Below are positions 1 to 7,019 of a stretch of 64,000 bases of DNA, in pieces (the stretch's first letter is position 1; each line of letters starts with the position of its first letter). The stretch comes from Paenibacillus sp. HWE-109. GTDB taxonomy: Bacteria > Bacillota > Bacilli > Paenibacillales > NBRC-103111. Below the pieces are notes generated by a model, which worked only from the letters and a program-made list of their open reading frames with translations, was not told where the DNA came from and made no database searches. The stretch lies in assembly GCF_022163125.1 (NCBI RefSeq), contig NZ_CP091881.1, positions 8,856,001 through 8,920,000 of the forward strand, written 5' to 3'. A program made the translations under genes and the position numbers.

Positions 1-147
1 CTTGAAGATCGTTATGCGGTCCTGAGAATAATGAAGGTCGTTCAGGTTAACGCACCAAGAGACTACCGAAAAATGCAACAAAAAGCTGATCGGCAGCGCA
101 AATACAATGAGATTCGCGGAGATTTTCGGACCAGTAAACAAGCTTGA
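1..147 (+). CDS. Phage hypothetical protein, 5' end outside window
   Basis: An open frame runs from the first base to a TGA at 145-147 and gives 48 residues. The C-terminal part is rich in Lys, Arg and Gln (DYRKMQQKADRQRKYNEI) and looks like a basic helix. The start lies upstream of the window, so family and length cannot be judged. It is followed after 14 bases by the next small gene, with a GAGAGGAG ribosome site between them, so it is probably part of the same early or middle phage transcript. Function unknown. Confidence 0.45.
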   Translation, partial: LEDRYAVLRIMKVVQVNAPRDYRKMQQKADRQRKYNEIRGDFRTSKQA

Positions 148-161
148 GAGGAGAATGAACC

Positions 162-287
162 ATGTTCAGATTAACAATCAATGGAAGGCCGTACCTTCAT
201 GCAATGAACCAAATCGATGCGGAAGCATTAGCGATCAGGCTGACTCGCTGCATTAATGGAATTGGCATGATGAAGGTGAGCGCATGA
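162..287 (+). CDS. Small phage protein (41 aa)
   Basis: ATG at 162 follows a GAGAGGAG ribosome site at a good distance, and the frame ends in TGA at 285-287, which overlaps the ATG of the RusA gene (ATGA, translational coupling). The 41-residue product begins MFRLTINGRPYLHAMNQIDA and has no motif I recognise. The strong ribosome site and the coupling to a recognisable gene support it being real. Function unknown. Confidence 0.5.
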   Translation: MFRLTINGRPYLHAMNQIDAEALAIRLTRCINGIGMMKVSA

Positions 288-748
288 TCGAATTCACAGT
301 TTACGGCGAACCAGTTGCTCAGGGGCGCCCGCGATTTTCTACACACGCCGGATTCGTGAAAACTTATGATCCAGCCAAGTCCGGAGATTATAAAAAATTT
401 GTGAAATTGGCAGCCAAGGAATATGCACCTGTTGCGCTGCTGGAAGGACCAATCAAAATGAAATTGGTCGTATACCGGAGCATGCCGGGTTATCTCAGCA
501 AGTCGGCTAAGAAAGCGGCAGCGGCTGAAGCAGGGGAGGTTGTCCCGATTTCTAAGCCTGACATTGATAACTATCTCAAAGGTGTCAAGGATGCGCTGAA
601 AGGCGTGATTTGGAAGGACGATAGCCAAGTTGTTGAGGTTTATGCTCTTAAACGGTATAGTGTTCGGCCCCGCATAGAATTGAAAATTATCGAGTTACAA
701 ACGGCAGCTCCGGCCAAGAAGAAGCCAGATCAGCCGACACTAATATAA
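284..748 (+). CDS. rusA: RusA-family Holliday junction resolvase
   Basis: RusA-type endonucleases cut four-way DNA junctions and are common in phage replication or recombination modules, where they resolve branched DNA before packaging. The 154-residue product has the family layout: an N-terminal strand with VYGEPVAQGRPRF, then KPDIDNYLKGVKDAL with D93 and D95, and D112/D113 in WKDDSQV. These acidic residues correspond to the catalytic metal-binding aspartates of the family. The start overlaps the upstream stop by four bases. The last 15 residues are a Lys/Pro-rich tail outside the domain. The call is firm from the motifs; the timing of expression is inferred from position. Confidence 0.88.
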   Translation: MIEFTVYGEPVAQGRPRFSTHAGFVKTYDPAKSGDYKKFVKLAAKEYAPVALLEGPIKMKLVVYRSMPGYLSKSAKKAAAAEAGEVVPISKPDIDNYLKGVKDALKGVIWKDDSQVVEVYALKRYSVRPRIELKIIELQTAAPAKKKPDQPTLI

Positions 749-768
749 AAATTGAGAGGAAGATGAAT

Positions 769-1464
769 ATGTTTACAATATTCAAAGCAAAAATCGGTCC
801 AATTACAGTTGATGAAAAGAAAACAGTACTAAAGCTCATATTTCCAGAGGAGTTTGATCTTATCTCTGTTTATCAGCTTATGAAACAAAAGGGTAAAACA
901 GTGAAAATTGAGATTTTCAGTGAAGAACAACTTTCCATCGATGACATCGGAGTTTCTACTCCACATCGTTCCGGAATTCCCTTTGTTGCTGGTCCCTCTG
1001 GTATCGTTGAACGTCTATCAACGGAAAATGAACAGGACCAAGATGATGATCAAGAGCAAATGGATATCACTGATGAACCAGAAGAACCGGAAATCGATCA
1101 AGAATCGCTCGAAAATGATTCAGAAAATGCTGAACCTGAACCACAACCTGATTTCGAGTTAGAGTTTGATGGTCAAACTCCGACTGGAGATTCGGAAAAT
1201 GATGGAAACGAAGATGGTACCAACGTAATCGAAATTGAAGGCAAGGACGCTCTCGAAACCTTCATCTTAAACGGCAAAGCACCTAAGTATGAGGACATCC
1301 CTTATGACTTCCCTGAGCTCCTGAAACGCAAGGTAAAAGGCGAAACGTGGATGGAGATTGCTACATCATTGAAAATCACTTCCACTACTTTGTCAGCAGC
1401 ATGGAGCAAATACCGTAAGCAAGTGAAAGCATATATGGAAGGCGATGAGCACGGAGCAGCGTAA
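769..1464 (+). CDS. Acidic phage protein with C-terminal helix-turn-helix-like region
   Basis: This protein of about 231 residues has three parts: a folded N-terminal region of about 80 residues, a very acidic and probably disordered middle (Asp/Glu/Gln/Asn-rich, about residues 90-155), and a basic C-terminus that reads like a helix-turn-helix (WMEIATSLKITSTTLSAAW). An ATG at 763 is only two bases from the GAGAGGA site; the ATG at 769 has a spacer of eight, so 769 is preferred. It lies between rusA and a run of tiny genes. A DNA-binding or protein-bridging role is possible, but I do not recognise the family. Confidence 0.7.
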   Translation: MFTIFKAKIGPITVDEKKTVLKLIFPEEFDLISVYQLMKQKGKTVKIEIFSEEQLSIDDIGVSTPHRSGIPFVAGPSGIVERLSTENEQDQDDDQEQMDITDEPEEPEIDQESLENDSENAEPEPQPDFELEFDGQTPTGDSENDGNEDGTNVIEIEGKDALETFILNGKAPKYEDIPYDFPELLKRKVKGETWMEIATSLKITSTTLSAAWSKYRKQVKAYMEGDEHGAA

Positions 1465-1491
1465 GCTGCTTCTCTCGCATTGGAGGGGCAC

Positions 1492-1641
1492 ATGGATAAG
1501 TTTCCGTTTGAAGATCGAATTATGGATTTAAAAGAAGGTGAAGAGGATGTAATCCACATCAACGGCAAATCATTTGTTATCGTACCTGCTACGGAGAACG
1601 ATGTTGAGCGGATCGGCAAAGGTTATTACTGCTTGGATTAG
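1492..1641 (+). CDS. Small phage protein (49 aa)
   Basis: ATG at 1492 sits 6 bases after TGGAGGGG, a strong ribosome site, and the frame closes with TAG at 1639-1641. The acidic product (MDKFPFEDRIMDLKEGEEDV...) contains a short IHINGKSFVIVPATE stretch that could form a beta hairpin. It is the first of a row of very small genes between rusA and the sigma-like regulator. No known family recognised. Confidence 0.55.
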   Translation: MDKFPFEDRIMDLKEGEEDVIHINGKSFVIVPATENDVERIGKGYYCLD

Positions 1642-1670
1642 CCATACAACATAATGAATAGGAAGTGTAC

Positions 1671-1781
1671 ATGATGACGTATTCGGATTTTTTTACAAAT
1701 CCTTTTGGAGTTATAGCGTTTTTATTGGCGTTTATCGTTTTATCTTTGGCTTATTTTGCTTGGCATCATGAAACAAAATGA
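1671..1781 (+). CDS. Small single-span membrane protein (36 aa)
   Basis: ATG at 1671 gives 36 residues with one hydrophobic segment (FGVIAFLLAFIVLSLAYFAW, about residues 12-31) and a short tail ending HHETK. It is preceded by AATAGGAAGTGTAC, a weak ribosome site. Its tail and stop region (WHHETK-stop, then AATAGGGTG) are nearly repeated at the end of the next gene (WHQETK-stop). Small membrane proteins of this kind are common phage accessory products; no role can be assigned. Confidence 0.5.
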   Translation: MMTYSDFFTNPFGVIAFLLAFIVLSLAYFAWHHETK

Positions 1782-1794
1782 ATAGGGTGAAAAC

Positions 1795-1956
1795 ATGGGA
1801 AAGCAATATTATTTATCTGATATTGAAGTCAAAGTTCTGTATCAGGTCTTAATGACTGTCGATACGTTGGGTGCAAATAATGAAGAAGAAGAGGAAGCCG
1901 AGGTATTAAATAAGTTGGGTTCAAAGTTTCACCAATGGCATCAGGAAACAAAATGA
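1795..1956 (+). CDS. Small acidic phage protein (53 aa)
   Basis: ATG at 1795 follows AGGGTGAAAAC. The product begins MGKQYYLSDIEVKVLYQVLM and carries a run of five glutamates near residue 30. It ends WHQETK, almost the same tail as the preceding membrane protein. Its stop (TGA 1954-1956) overlaps the ATG of the next gene at 1953. The amphipathic N-terminal half could be a small regulatory or binding domain; the family is not recognised. Confidence 0.5.
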   Translation: MGKQYYLSDIEVKVLYQVLMTVDTLGANNEEEEEAEVLNKLGSKFHQWHQETK

Positions 1957-2171
1957 ATAGGGAGCGTGCATGGGAAATGGCAACAGAATTTGGAAGTGTT
2001 GAATATTTTAAAGAAGTTCTTTTGAAAGAGAAAGGCGATTATCGTAGATCTGTTTTCGTTGGGATGATGACAAGTATTCTTGATCCTGAAACGGCAGCCG
2101 GAAAAACTCCAGTACAAATTCTGAAACGTGCTAGAGATCTAGTGAAAGCTTATGAAGATGTATCAAAATGA
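1953..2171 (+). CDS. Small phage protein (72 aa)
   Basis: The frame is open from 1935, but the ATG at 1953 overlaps the upstream stop as ATGA and has AGGAAA a few bases before it, so it is the likelier start; an in-frame ATG at 1977 is another option. The product has a helical pattern (ERAWEMATEFGSVEYFKEVLL) and later ILDPETAAGKTPVQILKRARDLVKAYE. Some Firmicute phage proteins of this size look similar, but I cannot name the family. Confidence 0.55.
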   Translation: MNRERAWEMATEFGSVEYFKEVLLKEKGDYRRSVFVGMMTSILDPETAAGKTPVQILKRARDLVKAYEDVSK

Positions 2172-2198
2172 ATATTAAATTACATGGAGGTTTTTAAA

Positions 2199-2369
2199 AT
2201 GGCAACTTATCAAATTTTTGTTAACGGAAAGAATCAAGGAACTATTGAAACAGACAATGCAGAATCCTTTGTCAAAGAAAATTATCCTAAAGCAACAGCT
2301 AAGATTAACGAGGAAGAAGCACACATTTACCTAAGCATTAGCATCCTTGATGCTATGAACATTGGCTGA
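2199..2369 (+). CDS. Small phage protein (56 aa)
   Basis: An ATG at 2184 is possible, but the GGAGG at 2186-2190 lies just after it and eight bases before ATG 2199, so translation should begin at 2199. The product (MATYQIFVNGKNQGTIETDN...) looks like a small beta-alpha fold with a NGKNQGTI turn. Function unknown. Confidence 0.55.
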   Translation: MATYQIFVNGKNQGTIETDNAESFVKENYPKATAKINEEEAHIYLSISILDAMNIG

Positions 2370-2389
2370 ATATTGAGGAACTTGGGGTG

Positions 2390-2605
2390 ATGAAATTGAT
2401 TCATTTTGGTTTTAAAATCATCGAGGACAAGTACATGGTTGATAAGAAGCAGAACCGTACTCATCGTAAAAGTAGAATAAATAAGAAGTGGGCAAAGAGA
2501 TACGGATTTACTGTTACGCCAAAAAAGAACGCATTACGGATGGGTAACACCTTGATCATGCACCCGACTGTGGCTGCTGTTCTAAGGGAGAACATGAATA
2601 AATGA
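2390..2605 (+). CDS. Small basic phage protein (71 aa)
   Basis: GTG at 2387 and ATG at 2390 are adjacent in frame after CTTGGG; the ATG is preferred. The product is strongly basic in its middle (KKQNRTHRKSRINKKWAKRY) and ends MHPTVAAVLRENMNK. Its stop overlaps the ATG of the next gene (AATGAG). The pattern NKKWAKRYGF resembles short phage proteins of Gram-positive hosts that may bind nucleic acid, but this is only inferred from charge. Confidence 0.55.
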   Translation: MKLIHFGFKIIEDKYMVDKKQNRTHRKSRINKKWAKRYGFTVTPKKNALRMGNTLIMHPTVAAVLRENMNK

Positions 2606-2694
2606 GAGACGATCTGTCACCTGCCCGCGGATTGATCAACGCTTTAATTATCGAGGCTTTGGCAGCTGCTATCATCTATCTTCTGATCAAATAA
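2602..2694 (+). CDS. Tiny membrane protein (30 aa)
   Basis: ATG at 2602 overlaps the upstream stop, and the frame ends in TAA at 2692. The product starts MRDDLSPARGLINALIIEAL and is one hydrophobic helix (INALIIEALAAAIIYLLI) after a charged start. Coupling to the upstream gene and a clear membrane segment support it. Role unknown. Confidence 0.5.
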   Translation: MRDDLSPARGLINALIIEALAAAIIYLLIK

Positions 2695-2699
2695 AAAAA

Positions 2700-2718
2700 G
2701 CCCTCAACTAATGAGGGC
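2700..2718. other. Perfect 7-bp hairpin after a small-gene group
   Basis: GCCCTCA and TGAGGGC pair around ACTAA directly after the stop of the 30-residue protein. On the plus strand no U-run follows, but seven A residues precede the stem, so it would be a better terminator for leftward transcripts. It may be an RNA stabiliser. Low certainty. Confidence 0.35.
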
Positions 2719-2754
2719 ACATCCACAAATCCAGTATAGCAAAGGAGCAGACAC

Positions 2755-2859
2755 ATGAAAAGGTGGGAGAGGCTCAGCAAGTGCAAGATTAAACAGCACA
2801 AGTCCTGCGCCGTTTATATGGACAAGGATAATCCGATTGGCATCATCATTTTATTTTAG
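2755..2859 (+). CDS. Tiny basic phage protein (34 aa)
   Basis: ATG at 2755 is six bases downstream of AAAGGAG, an excellent ribosome site. The product (MKRWERLSKCKIKQHKSCAV...) has two cysteines in its basic first half and a hydrophobic end (PIGIIILF). It lies just before the coiled-coil protein gene. No family recognised. Confidence 0.5.
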   Translation: MKRWERLSKCKIKQHKSCAVYMDKDNPIGIIILF

Positions 2860-2870
2860 GGGGAAATCAA

Positions 2871-3842
2871 GTGGAAACTATTCAACAAAAGTTTGACCGC
2901 CTGACAGCATTATTAGCGGAATTACAGTCACATCCCGGAAACGAAGCGCAAATTAACCAAGTTGCTCTTGAACTTGATGTGACGAAACGCGAACTGGATC
3001 GTTTCAAAGCGCAAGCGGTAGATATGGAAGAAATCGTACTACCAGAGGATTATAACATCATCTTTGGAGATCCCCGGGCTAATGATGAAATCAAAAGCAT
3101 CATCCGACAAGTGAAAGAGCAGCTTTGGAACCGGCACAATGATGAAATGGGAGAGCTTGATGCCGGGTACCGCAGTCAGATTGCTGAACTAAATCAGTCA
3201 GTCACGTTGTTGCAGGCAGACAAGGAAAGCCTTACGAGTGATAATAACGCTTTGAGTCAACAAGCTGATGAAGCTGCCGCTACTATCCATGCACTGACTG
3301 AGCGTGCCGAGGACGCCGAAAGCAAGCGAGATGCAGCTTCCCGTGAGATTATCAGTCTCAAAGGCCAAATTGATGAGCTTGAGCGCTCCATTACTGCCCA
3401 GAAGAAGCCTGCCAGCACTTCGGGTTTTACCTTTCAATTAACCTCCAGCATCAAAGCTGAAACGCCGGACGAAAAGGCTGCTCGTTTGAAATCTGAGGAA
3501 ATAGAACGCATCAATAATAACCTTGCACGTTTCGACGTTAAACCACTAGCTGTTCCTACAGATCAAGAAATCAAAGCGCAGTCGCAGAGAGTCGAGGAAG
3601 CCGCCCAAGAGGCAGCGCAATTTCAAACGGTGGTACAAAGCGACTCCACAAGACAAGATGCTCAAACAGGAGCAGGAGAAGTTGTGGCAGATGCTTCAAT
3701 CCCGTCGCAAGCCGATGGACAAACGGTAACAACAGTGCCTTTTACTGGAGATGTGGCATTACAAATGCAGATCGACGCTTTACGATCTGATGTTAACGAA
3801 ATTTTAGTTTGGAAAAACAAATTAGCAGGAGGGGCAGCTTAG
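2871..3842 (+). CDS. Phage coiled-coil protein
   Basis: GTG at 2871 follows GGGGGAAATCAA. The 323-residue product begins METIQQKFDRLTALLAELQS and is dominated by heptad-like coiled coil (about residues 70-180, e.g. QIAELNQSVTLLQADKESLT). A Gln/Ala/Thr-rich linker follows, then a last helix with MQIDALRSDVNEILVWKNKL. Such proteins occur in Firmicute phages upstream of the packaging genes, but this one matches no family I can name. Structural, scaffolding or regulatory roles are all possible. Confidence 0.7.
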   Translation: METIQQKFDRLTALLAELQSHPGNEAQINQVALELDVTKRELDRFKAQAVDMEEIVLPEDYNIIFGDPRANDEIKSIIRQVKEQLWNRHNDEMGELDAGYRSQIAELNQSVTLLQADKESLTSDNNALSQQADEAAATIHALTERAEDAESKRDAASREIISLKGQIDELERSITAQKKPASTSGFTFQLTSSIKAETPDEKAARLKSEEIERINNNLARFDVKPLAVPTDQEIKAQSQRVEEAAQEAAQFQTVVQSDSTRQDAQTGAGEVVADASIPSQADGQTVTTVPFTGDVALQMQIDALRSDVNEILVWKNKLAGGAA

Positions 3843-3872
3843 GCTGCTCTTTCCCCATATCAAAGGAGGTTG

Positions 3873-4424
3873 ATGAAATTGGCTATCGGACACTTATATA
3901 CAGAGCGTAGCGGTTGGACAATCATGGATTTAGGAAAGGCAACTCCTGATAATTACCGTAGAGCAAAGAATCTGGCTCGTTACGCTCTTAGCAAGACAGA
4001 TAAAAAAGCGAAGGATATTCGTGGGATTATTACGTCGATGATTAGTGAATGTGAGTATGTGGAGGAATGGCTGGAAACAGGGCGTAGGCCGGGTAGTTTC
4101 AAAGGAGCTGAACGAGCATATAAAGAATTGTCTTGGGATCCCAACTGGATCGAATCATATGCTTCTCCAAATGGATGGTATATGGATCGAACACAATTTA
4201 GTGGAGAATTATCACCTAACCAGAGATTCCGTATTGAAGAAGCCATGTGTACTCTTTCAGATCGTGAGAAGCAATGTTTCATGCTTTATTATGTAGATGG
4301 AATGAGCGAGTATGACATTGCTAGAGAATTGCAATTAGGAAGGACAACGGTGCAGGATTATTTGCAAAATGCCAAACGTAAAATTGAAAATGAGAAGCTG
4401 ACGAACTTGTTCCTTGCGGAATAG
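3873..4424 (+). CDS. Sigma-70 region 4-like phage late-gene regulator (ArpU-like)
   Basis: The C-terminal third is a clear sigma region 4: LSDREKQCFMLYYVDGMSEY, then DIARELQLGRTTVQDYLQNA (about residues 128-167), the helix-turn-helix used to bind promoter DNA. The first 120 residues do not look like sigma region 2, which is typical of phage late-transcription activators of the ArpU / RinA type. It lies directly before the terminase genes, the usual place for a late switch. The start is uncertain: TTG 3870, ATG 3873 (three bases after AAAGGAGG) or TTG 3879 (nine bases). Class is firm; the late-switch role is inferred from position. Confidence 0.8.
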   Translation: MKLAIGHLYTERSGWTIMDLGKATPDNYRRAKNLARYALSKTDKKAKDIRGIITSMISECEYVEEWLETGRRPGSFKGAERAYKELSWDPNWIESYASPNGWYMDRTQFSGELSPNQRFRIEEAMCTLSDREKQCFMLYYVDGMSEYDIARELQLGRTTVQDYLQNAKRKIENEKLTNLFLAE

Positions 4425-4436
4425 GTTCTTTTTTTT
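4403..4436 (+). terminator. Candidate intrinsic terminator overlapping the regulator's 3' end
   Basis: GAAC..GTTC and TTCC..GGAA form a nested imperfect hairpin ending at 4428, followed by eight T residues. The stem overlaps the last codons of the regulator gene. If active, it would separate the regulator from the terminase operon. Confidence 0.5.
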
Positions 4437-4507
4437 CGTGCAGATAACGCACATTTTCCCCGTCCATTGTGCCATTAAGTAAGAACGCATGAATGCAGGT
4501 GGTGATG

Positions 4508-4891
4508 ATGGCAAAAGGCAAGTACGACACCCATGTGAAACCTAAGCTTGGTCTCATATCCGCTTGGGCTCGCAACGGTCTCACGCTTGAACAAATCGCA
4601 CATAACTTGAAGATTGCTGTATCAACACTGTGTGATTATAAAAATAAGCATTCGGAGTTTTCGGAAGCCTTAAAAGAGGATCGAGACGCAGCAGATCTAG
4701 CTGTTGAGAATGCTCTCTATAAGAAGGCAGTCGATGGCGACAACACAGCAATGATCTTCTGGCTTAAGAATAGGCAGCCTAAGCGTTGGCGTGACAAGCA
4801 GGAGAGCGAGATCTACGGCAATGTGAGTCTAAGCTCTATGACTGTTGAGCAAGCTGAGGATCTAATCAAGAGTTTCCTTGGTGGCAAGTGA
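4508..4891 (+). CDS. Terminase small subunit
   Basis: The small subunit recognises the packaging start site and recruits the large subunit. The product (about 127 residues) has an N-terminal helix-turn-helix (LTLEQIAHNLKIAVSTLCDY) and the C-terminal hallmark NTAMIFWLKNRQPKRWRDK seen in many Gram-positive phage small terminases. Several starts are in frame (4493, 4505, 4508); AGGTGG at 4497-4502 is best spaced for 4508. The gene for a zinc-finger protein follows with overlap, then the large subunit. Confidence 0.85.
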   Translation: MAKGKYDTHVKPKLGLISAWARNGLTLEQIAHNLKIAVSTLCDYKNKHSEFSEALKEDRDAADLAVENALYKKAVDGDNTAMIFWLKNRQPKRWRDKQESEIYGNVSLSSMTVEQAEDLIKSFLGGK

Positions 4892-5085
4892 TGAGCAAAA
4901 ATAGCCGATCAACAAAAGAAACTTATCTCTGCTGCTCGTTTTGCAAAAATGTAACGCCGATCCGTCGGATCAAAGGCCGCTCTCGCAGGGACGGTCATGA
5001 AAAATATTTATGGTGCATCAAGTGCAAGGATAAGATCCTACACAATGAAATTAACTTCAAATGGGGGTTGTTACACAATGGGTGA
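4891..5085 (+). CDS. Small zinc-ribbon protein (64 aa)
   Basis: The start overlaps the stop of the small terminase (TGATGA; GTG 4888 is also possible). Two CxxC pairs (CSFC near residue 16 and CIKC near residue 43), separated by a basic stretch with RRIKGRSRRDG, form a likely zinc ribbon. Its end overlaps the most upstream start of the large terminase. Small HNH-like or zinc-ribbon proteins are frequent next to terminases, but no HNH motif is present here, so only metal binding is claimed. Confidence 0.65.
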   Translation: MSKNSRSTKETYLCCSFCKNVTPIRRIKGRSRRDGHEKYLWCIKCKDKILHNEINFKWGLLHNG

Positions 5086-6839
5086 TAGAATTGCCACAAC
5101 AAACAGCCTATGACTTCTGGCGTAAGAAGCTAGAGATGGCAGACGAAAGCGAGCGGAAGCTAATCCTTGCTAACCTGATCCAATATGTCCAGGGAACAAA
5201 GCAGCAGCGTGAGGCATTACAAAATGCCTTCAACGTCACATCAGCGTATGAGTGGATCGTCAGAAATGGATTTTTGAATGAGAACGGGATGTTGATGGAG
5301 TTTGTTGACAGAGCTTTTTTGATTGATCCGTTATGTGATGAAACGAAGCTGCTCGCTGTCATGAAGTGCTCGCAGATTGGCTTCTCCACGATCAGCATCT
5401 TCAAATCGGCTTATCATTGCATTAAGTACGGCCATAACGTGATTTATACGCTGCCAACGGATTCAGATGCTCAAGAGTTTGGTAAAGCTAAGACAAACAT
5501 GATCATCGCCAATAACCCAAGCATCAAGTCTTACATGGTGGATGATAGCCTGCACACCAAGAGCTTTCATACGCTTGATCATAAGAACACAGGGTTTTGG
5601 TTTATGAAGGGCACCTTCGGTACATCAGCTGCTATCATGCAGACGGCAGACATTCTCGTTAAAGATGAGTTCGACCGATCCAATCAGCCAGTACTTAACC
5701 AATATAAGTCACGTACTAAGGCGAGCTCGTACGGCGCCGAATGGGAGTTCAGCAATCCCTCATTCCCTTCGTTTGGAGTTGATTACACATGGGGCCTATC
5801 CGATCAAAAGCATTTTATTTATTGGTGTCCATCCTGCAAGCATGCCAGCTATATCACGTACGAACAAGAATCGTTCGACGGAGGAAGCACACATTACGTA
5901 TGCAAAGAGCGCCGGGAGTATGTATGCGGATCATGCGGCAACGTTCTCGACCGGAGAGCGGCACAAAAAGAGTGGGTTTCCAAGTGGAATGAGAGTAAGG
6001 ACGATATCTCCGGTTACTGGATCAGCCAAATGATGGCACCATGGATCAGCGCGGGCGAGCTCATTCGAGATGAGAAGCTTATGCTAGCGGATGTCTTTGC
6101 AAACTTTAACCTTGGCAGGCCATATGCAAGCAACAGCAATGCGCTCGATCCTTCCAACATCATTAAGAATGTGCAATATGATGCCAATGGTTATGTTCCG
6201 AAGGTTACGCCTGGTCAGTTTAGGACATTGGGAGTCGACCAAGGCGGCACTGACGATAACCCAAAGCTGTACTGTGTCAAAGGCACAGAGGAAGGCATTG
6301 ACGAGATTGTACGTCTTGGTTCGTGGGAGCAGCTTCACAACTACATGCGAATGAACAACATCAGCATGTGCGTCATTGATAATGCTCCTAAGCCTGAAAA
6401 GGCCATAGAGCTTGCGACAGCATTCCCAGGAAAAGTTTGGCGCTGTGTATTCGACTATGACGATGAGAGGAAGGCAGTTTATGAGACGGATTATAAGACT
6501 CGTATTCTCAATGCTCATCGTACTCGTATCTTTGACCGCGTGGTGGATGGCTATATCACTGGCGAGCGCAAGGTTTACATTGACGGGATGGATAGTAGCC
6601 TTTCTGGTATGGATGGTTCTGTTGAGTCTCTTTGTAAGCATTGGAAGGCACAGCGGAAAGAGGGCGGCAACGGAGAAACAGCCGCAGACAGAGAAAAGAA
6701 TAAGCACCTAAAGTTGGATAGACAAGGTAACGTGAGGCCGATGTGGACAAATCTAGGTGCCGATCACTTCTCGCTCGCAGACGTTTACAACCAGTTGGCG
6801 CAGCTTGTGATCAAGAAGCAGATGGAGGGATCAGGATAA
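5061..6839 (+). CDS. Terminase large subunit, GpA-like
   Basis: The ATPase and nuclease that drives DNA into the prohead. The ATPase half has a deviant Walker A (KCSQIGFST, residues 102-110), a LPTDSDAQEFGKAK segment, and a Walker B (ILVKDEFD, 198-205). A four-cysteine zinc site follows (C256, C259, C289, C292). The RNase H-like nuclease has D393 in LGVDQGG, D440 in CVIDNAP and D568 in GADHFSLAD. The 592-residue length and order fit the lambda-type GpA family (Pfam Terminase_GpA). The start is unsure: ATG 5061, GTG 5082 or TTG 5091; 5061 overlaps the upstream gene by 25 bases. Confidence 0.9.
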   Translation: MGVVTQWVIELPQQTAYDFWRKKLEMADESERKLILANLIQYVQGTKQQREALQNAFNVTSAYEWIVRNGFLNENGMLMEFVDRAFLIDPLCDETKLLAVMKCSQIGFSTISIFKSAYHCIKYGHNVIYTLPTDSDAQEFGKAKTNMIIANNPSIKSYMVDDSLHTKSFHTLDHKNTGFWFMKGTFGTSAAIMQTADILVKDEFDRSNQPVLNQYKSRTKASSYGAEWEFSNPSFPSFGVDYTWGLSDQKHFIYWCPSCKHASYITYEQESFDGGSTHYVCKERREYVCGSCGNVLDRRAAQKEWVSKWNESKDDISGYWISQMMAPWISAGELIRDEKLMLADVFANFNLGRPYASNSNALDPSNIIKNVQYDANGYVPKVTPGQFRTLGVDQGGTDDNPKLYCVKGTEEGIDEIVRLGSWEQLHNYMRMNNISMCVIDNAPKPEKAIELATAFPGKVWRCVFDYDDERKAVYETDYKTRILNAHRTRIFDRVVDGYITGERKVYIDGMDSSLSGMDGSVESLCKHWKAQRKEGGNGETAADREKNKHLKLDRQGNVRPMWTNLGADHFSLADVYNQLAQLVIKKQMEGSG

Positions 6840-7015
6840 TGGATCAGCCGAGAAATGCGAAAAGATGGGACTATGTAATGAACAACTGGCAACCCACACT
6901 TTTGATAGGGCCATGCGCTCACAATATTCTTGCTCCTAATCAAGACGCCTGCGCCCTATGTGGAATGAGTGGATTTCAGATGTATCAAGAGAAAAAAATA
7001 ATCGGAAAGGAATGA
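6839..7015 (+). CDS. Small phage protein with one CxxC (58 aa)
   Basis: ATG at 6839 overlaps the stop of the large terminase (TAATG), so translation is probably coupled. The product contains GPCAHNILAPNQDACALCGM, with a CALC pair plus a further Cys and His that could bind one metal ion. It is followed four bases later by the portal gene. I do not recognise the family. Confidence 0.6.
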   Translation: MDQPRNAKRWDYVMNNWQPTLLIGPCAHNILAPNQDACALCGMSGFQMYQEKKIIGKE

Positions 7016-7019
7016 TAAC

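Noticed and set aside
6084..6707. 207-residue minus-strand frame in the large terminase gene
   Set aside because: Fully antisense to a gene with all expected motifs; Cys/Ile-rich shadow.
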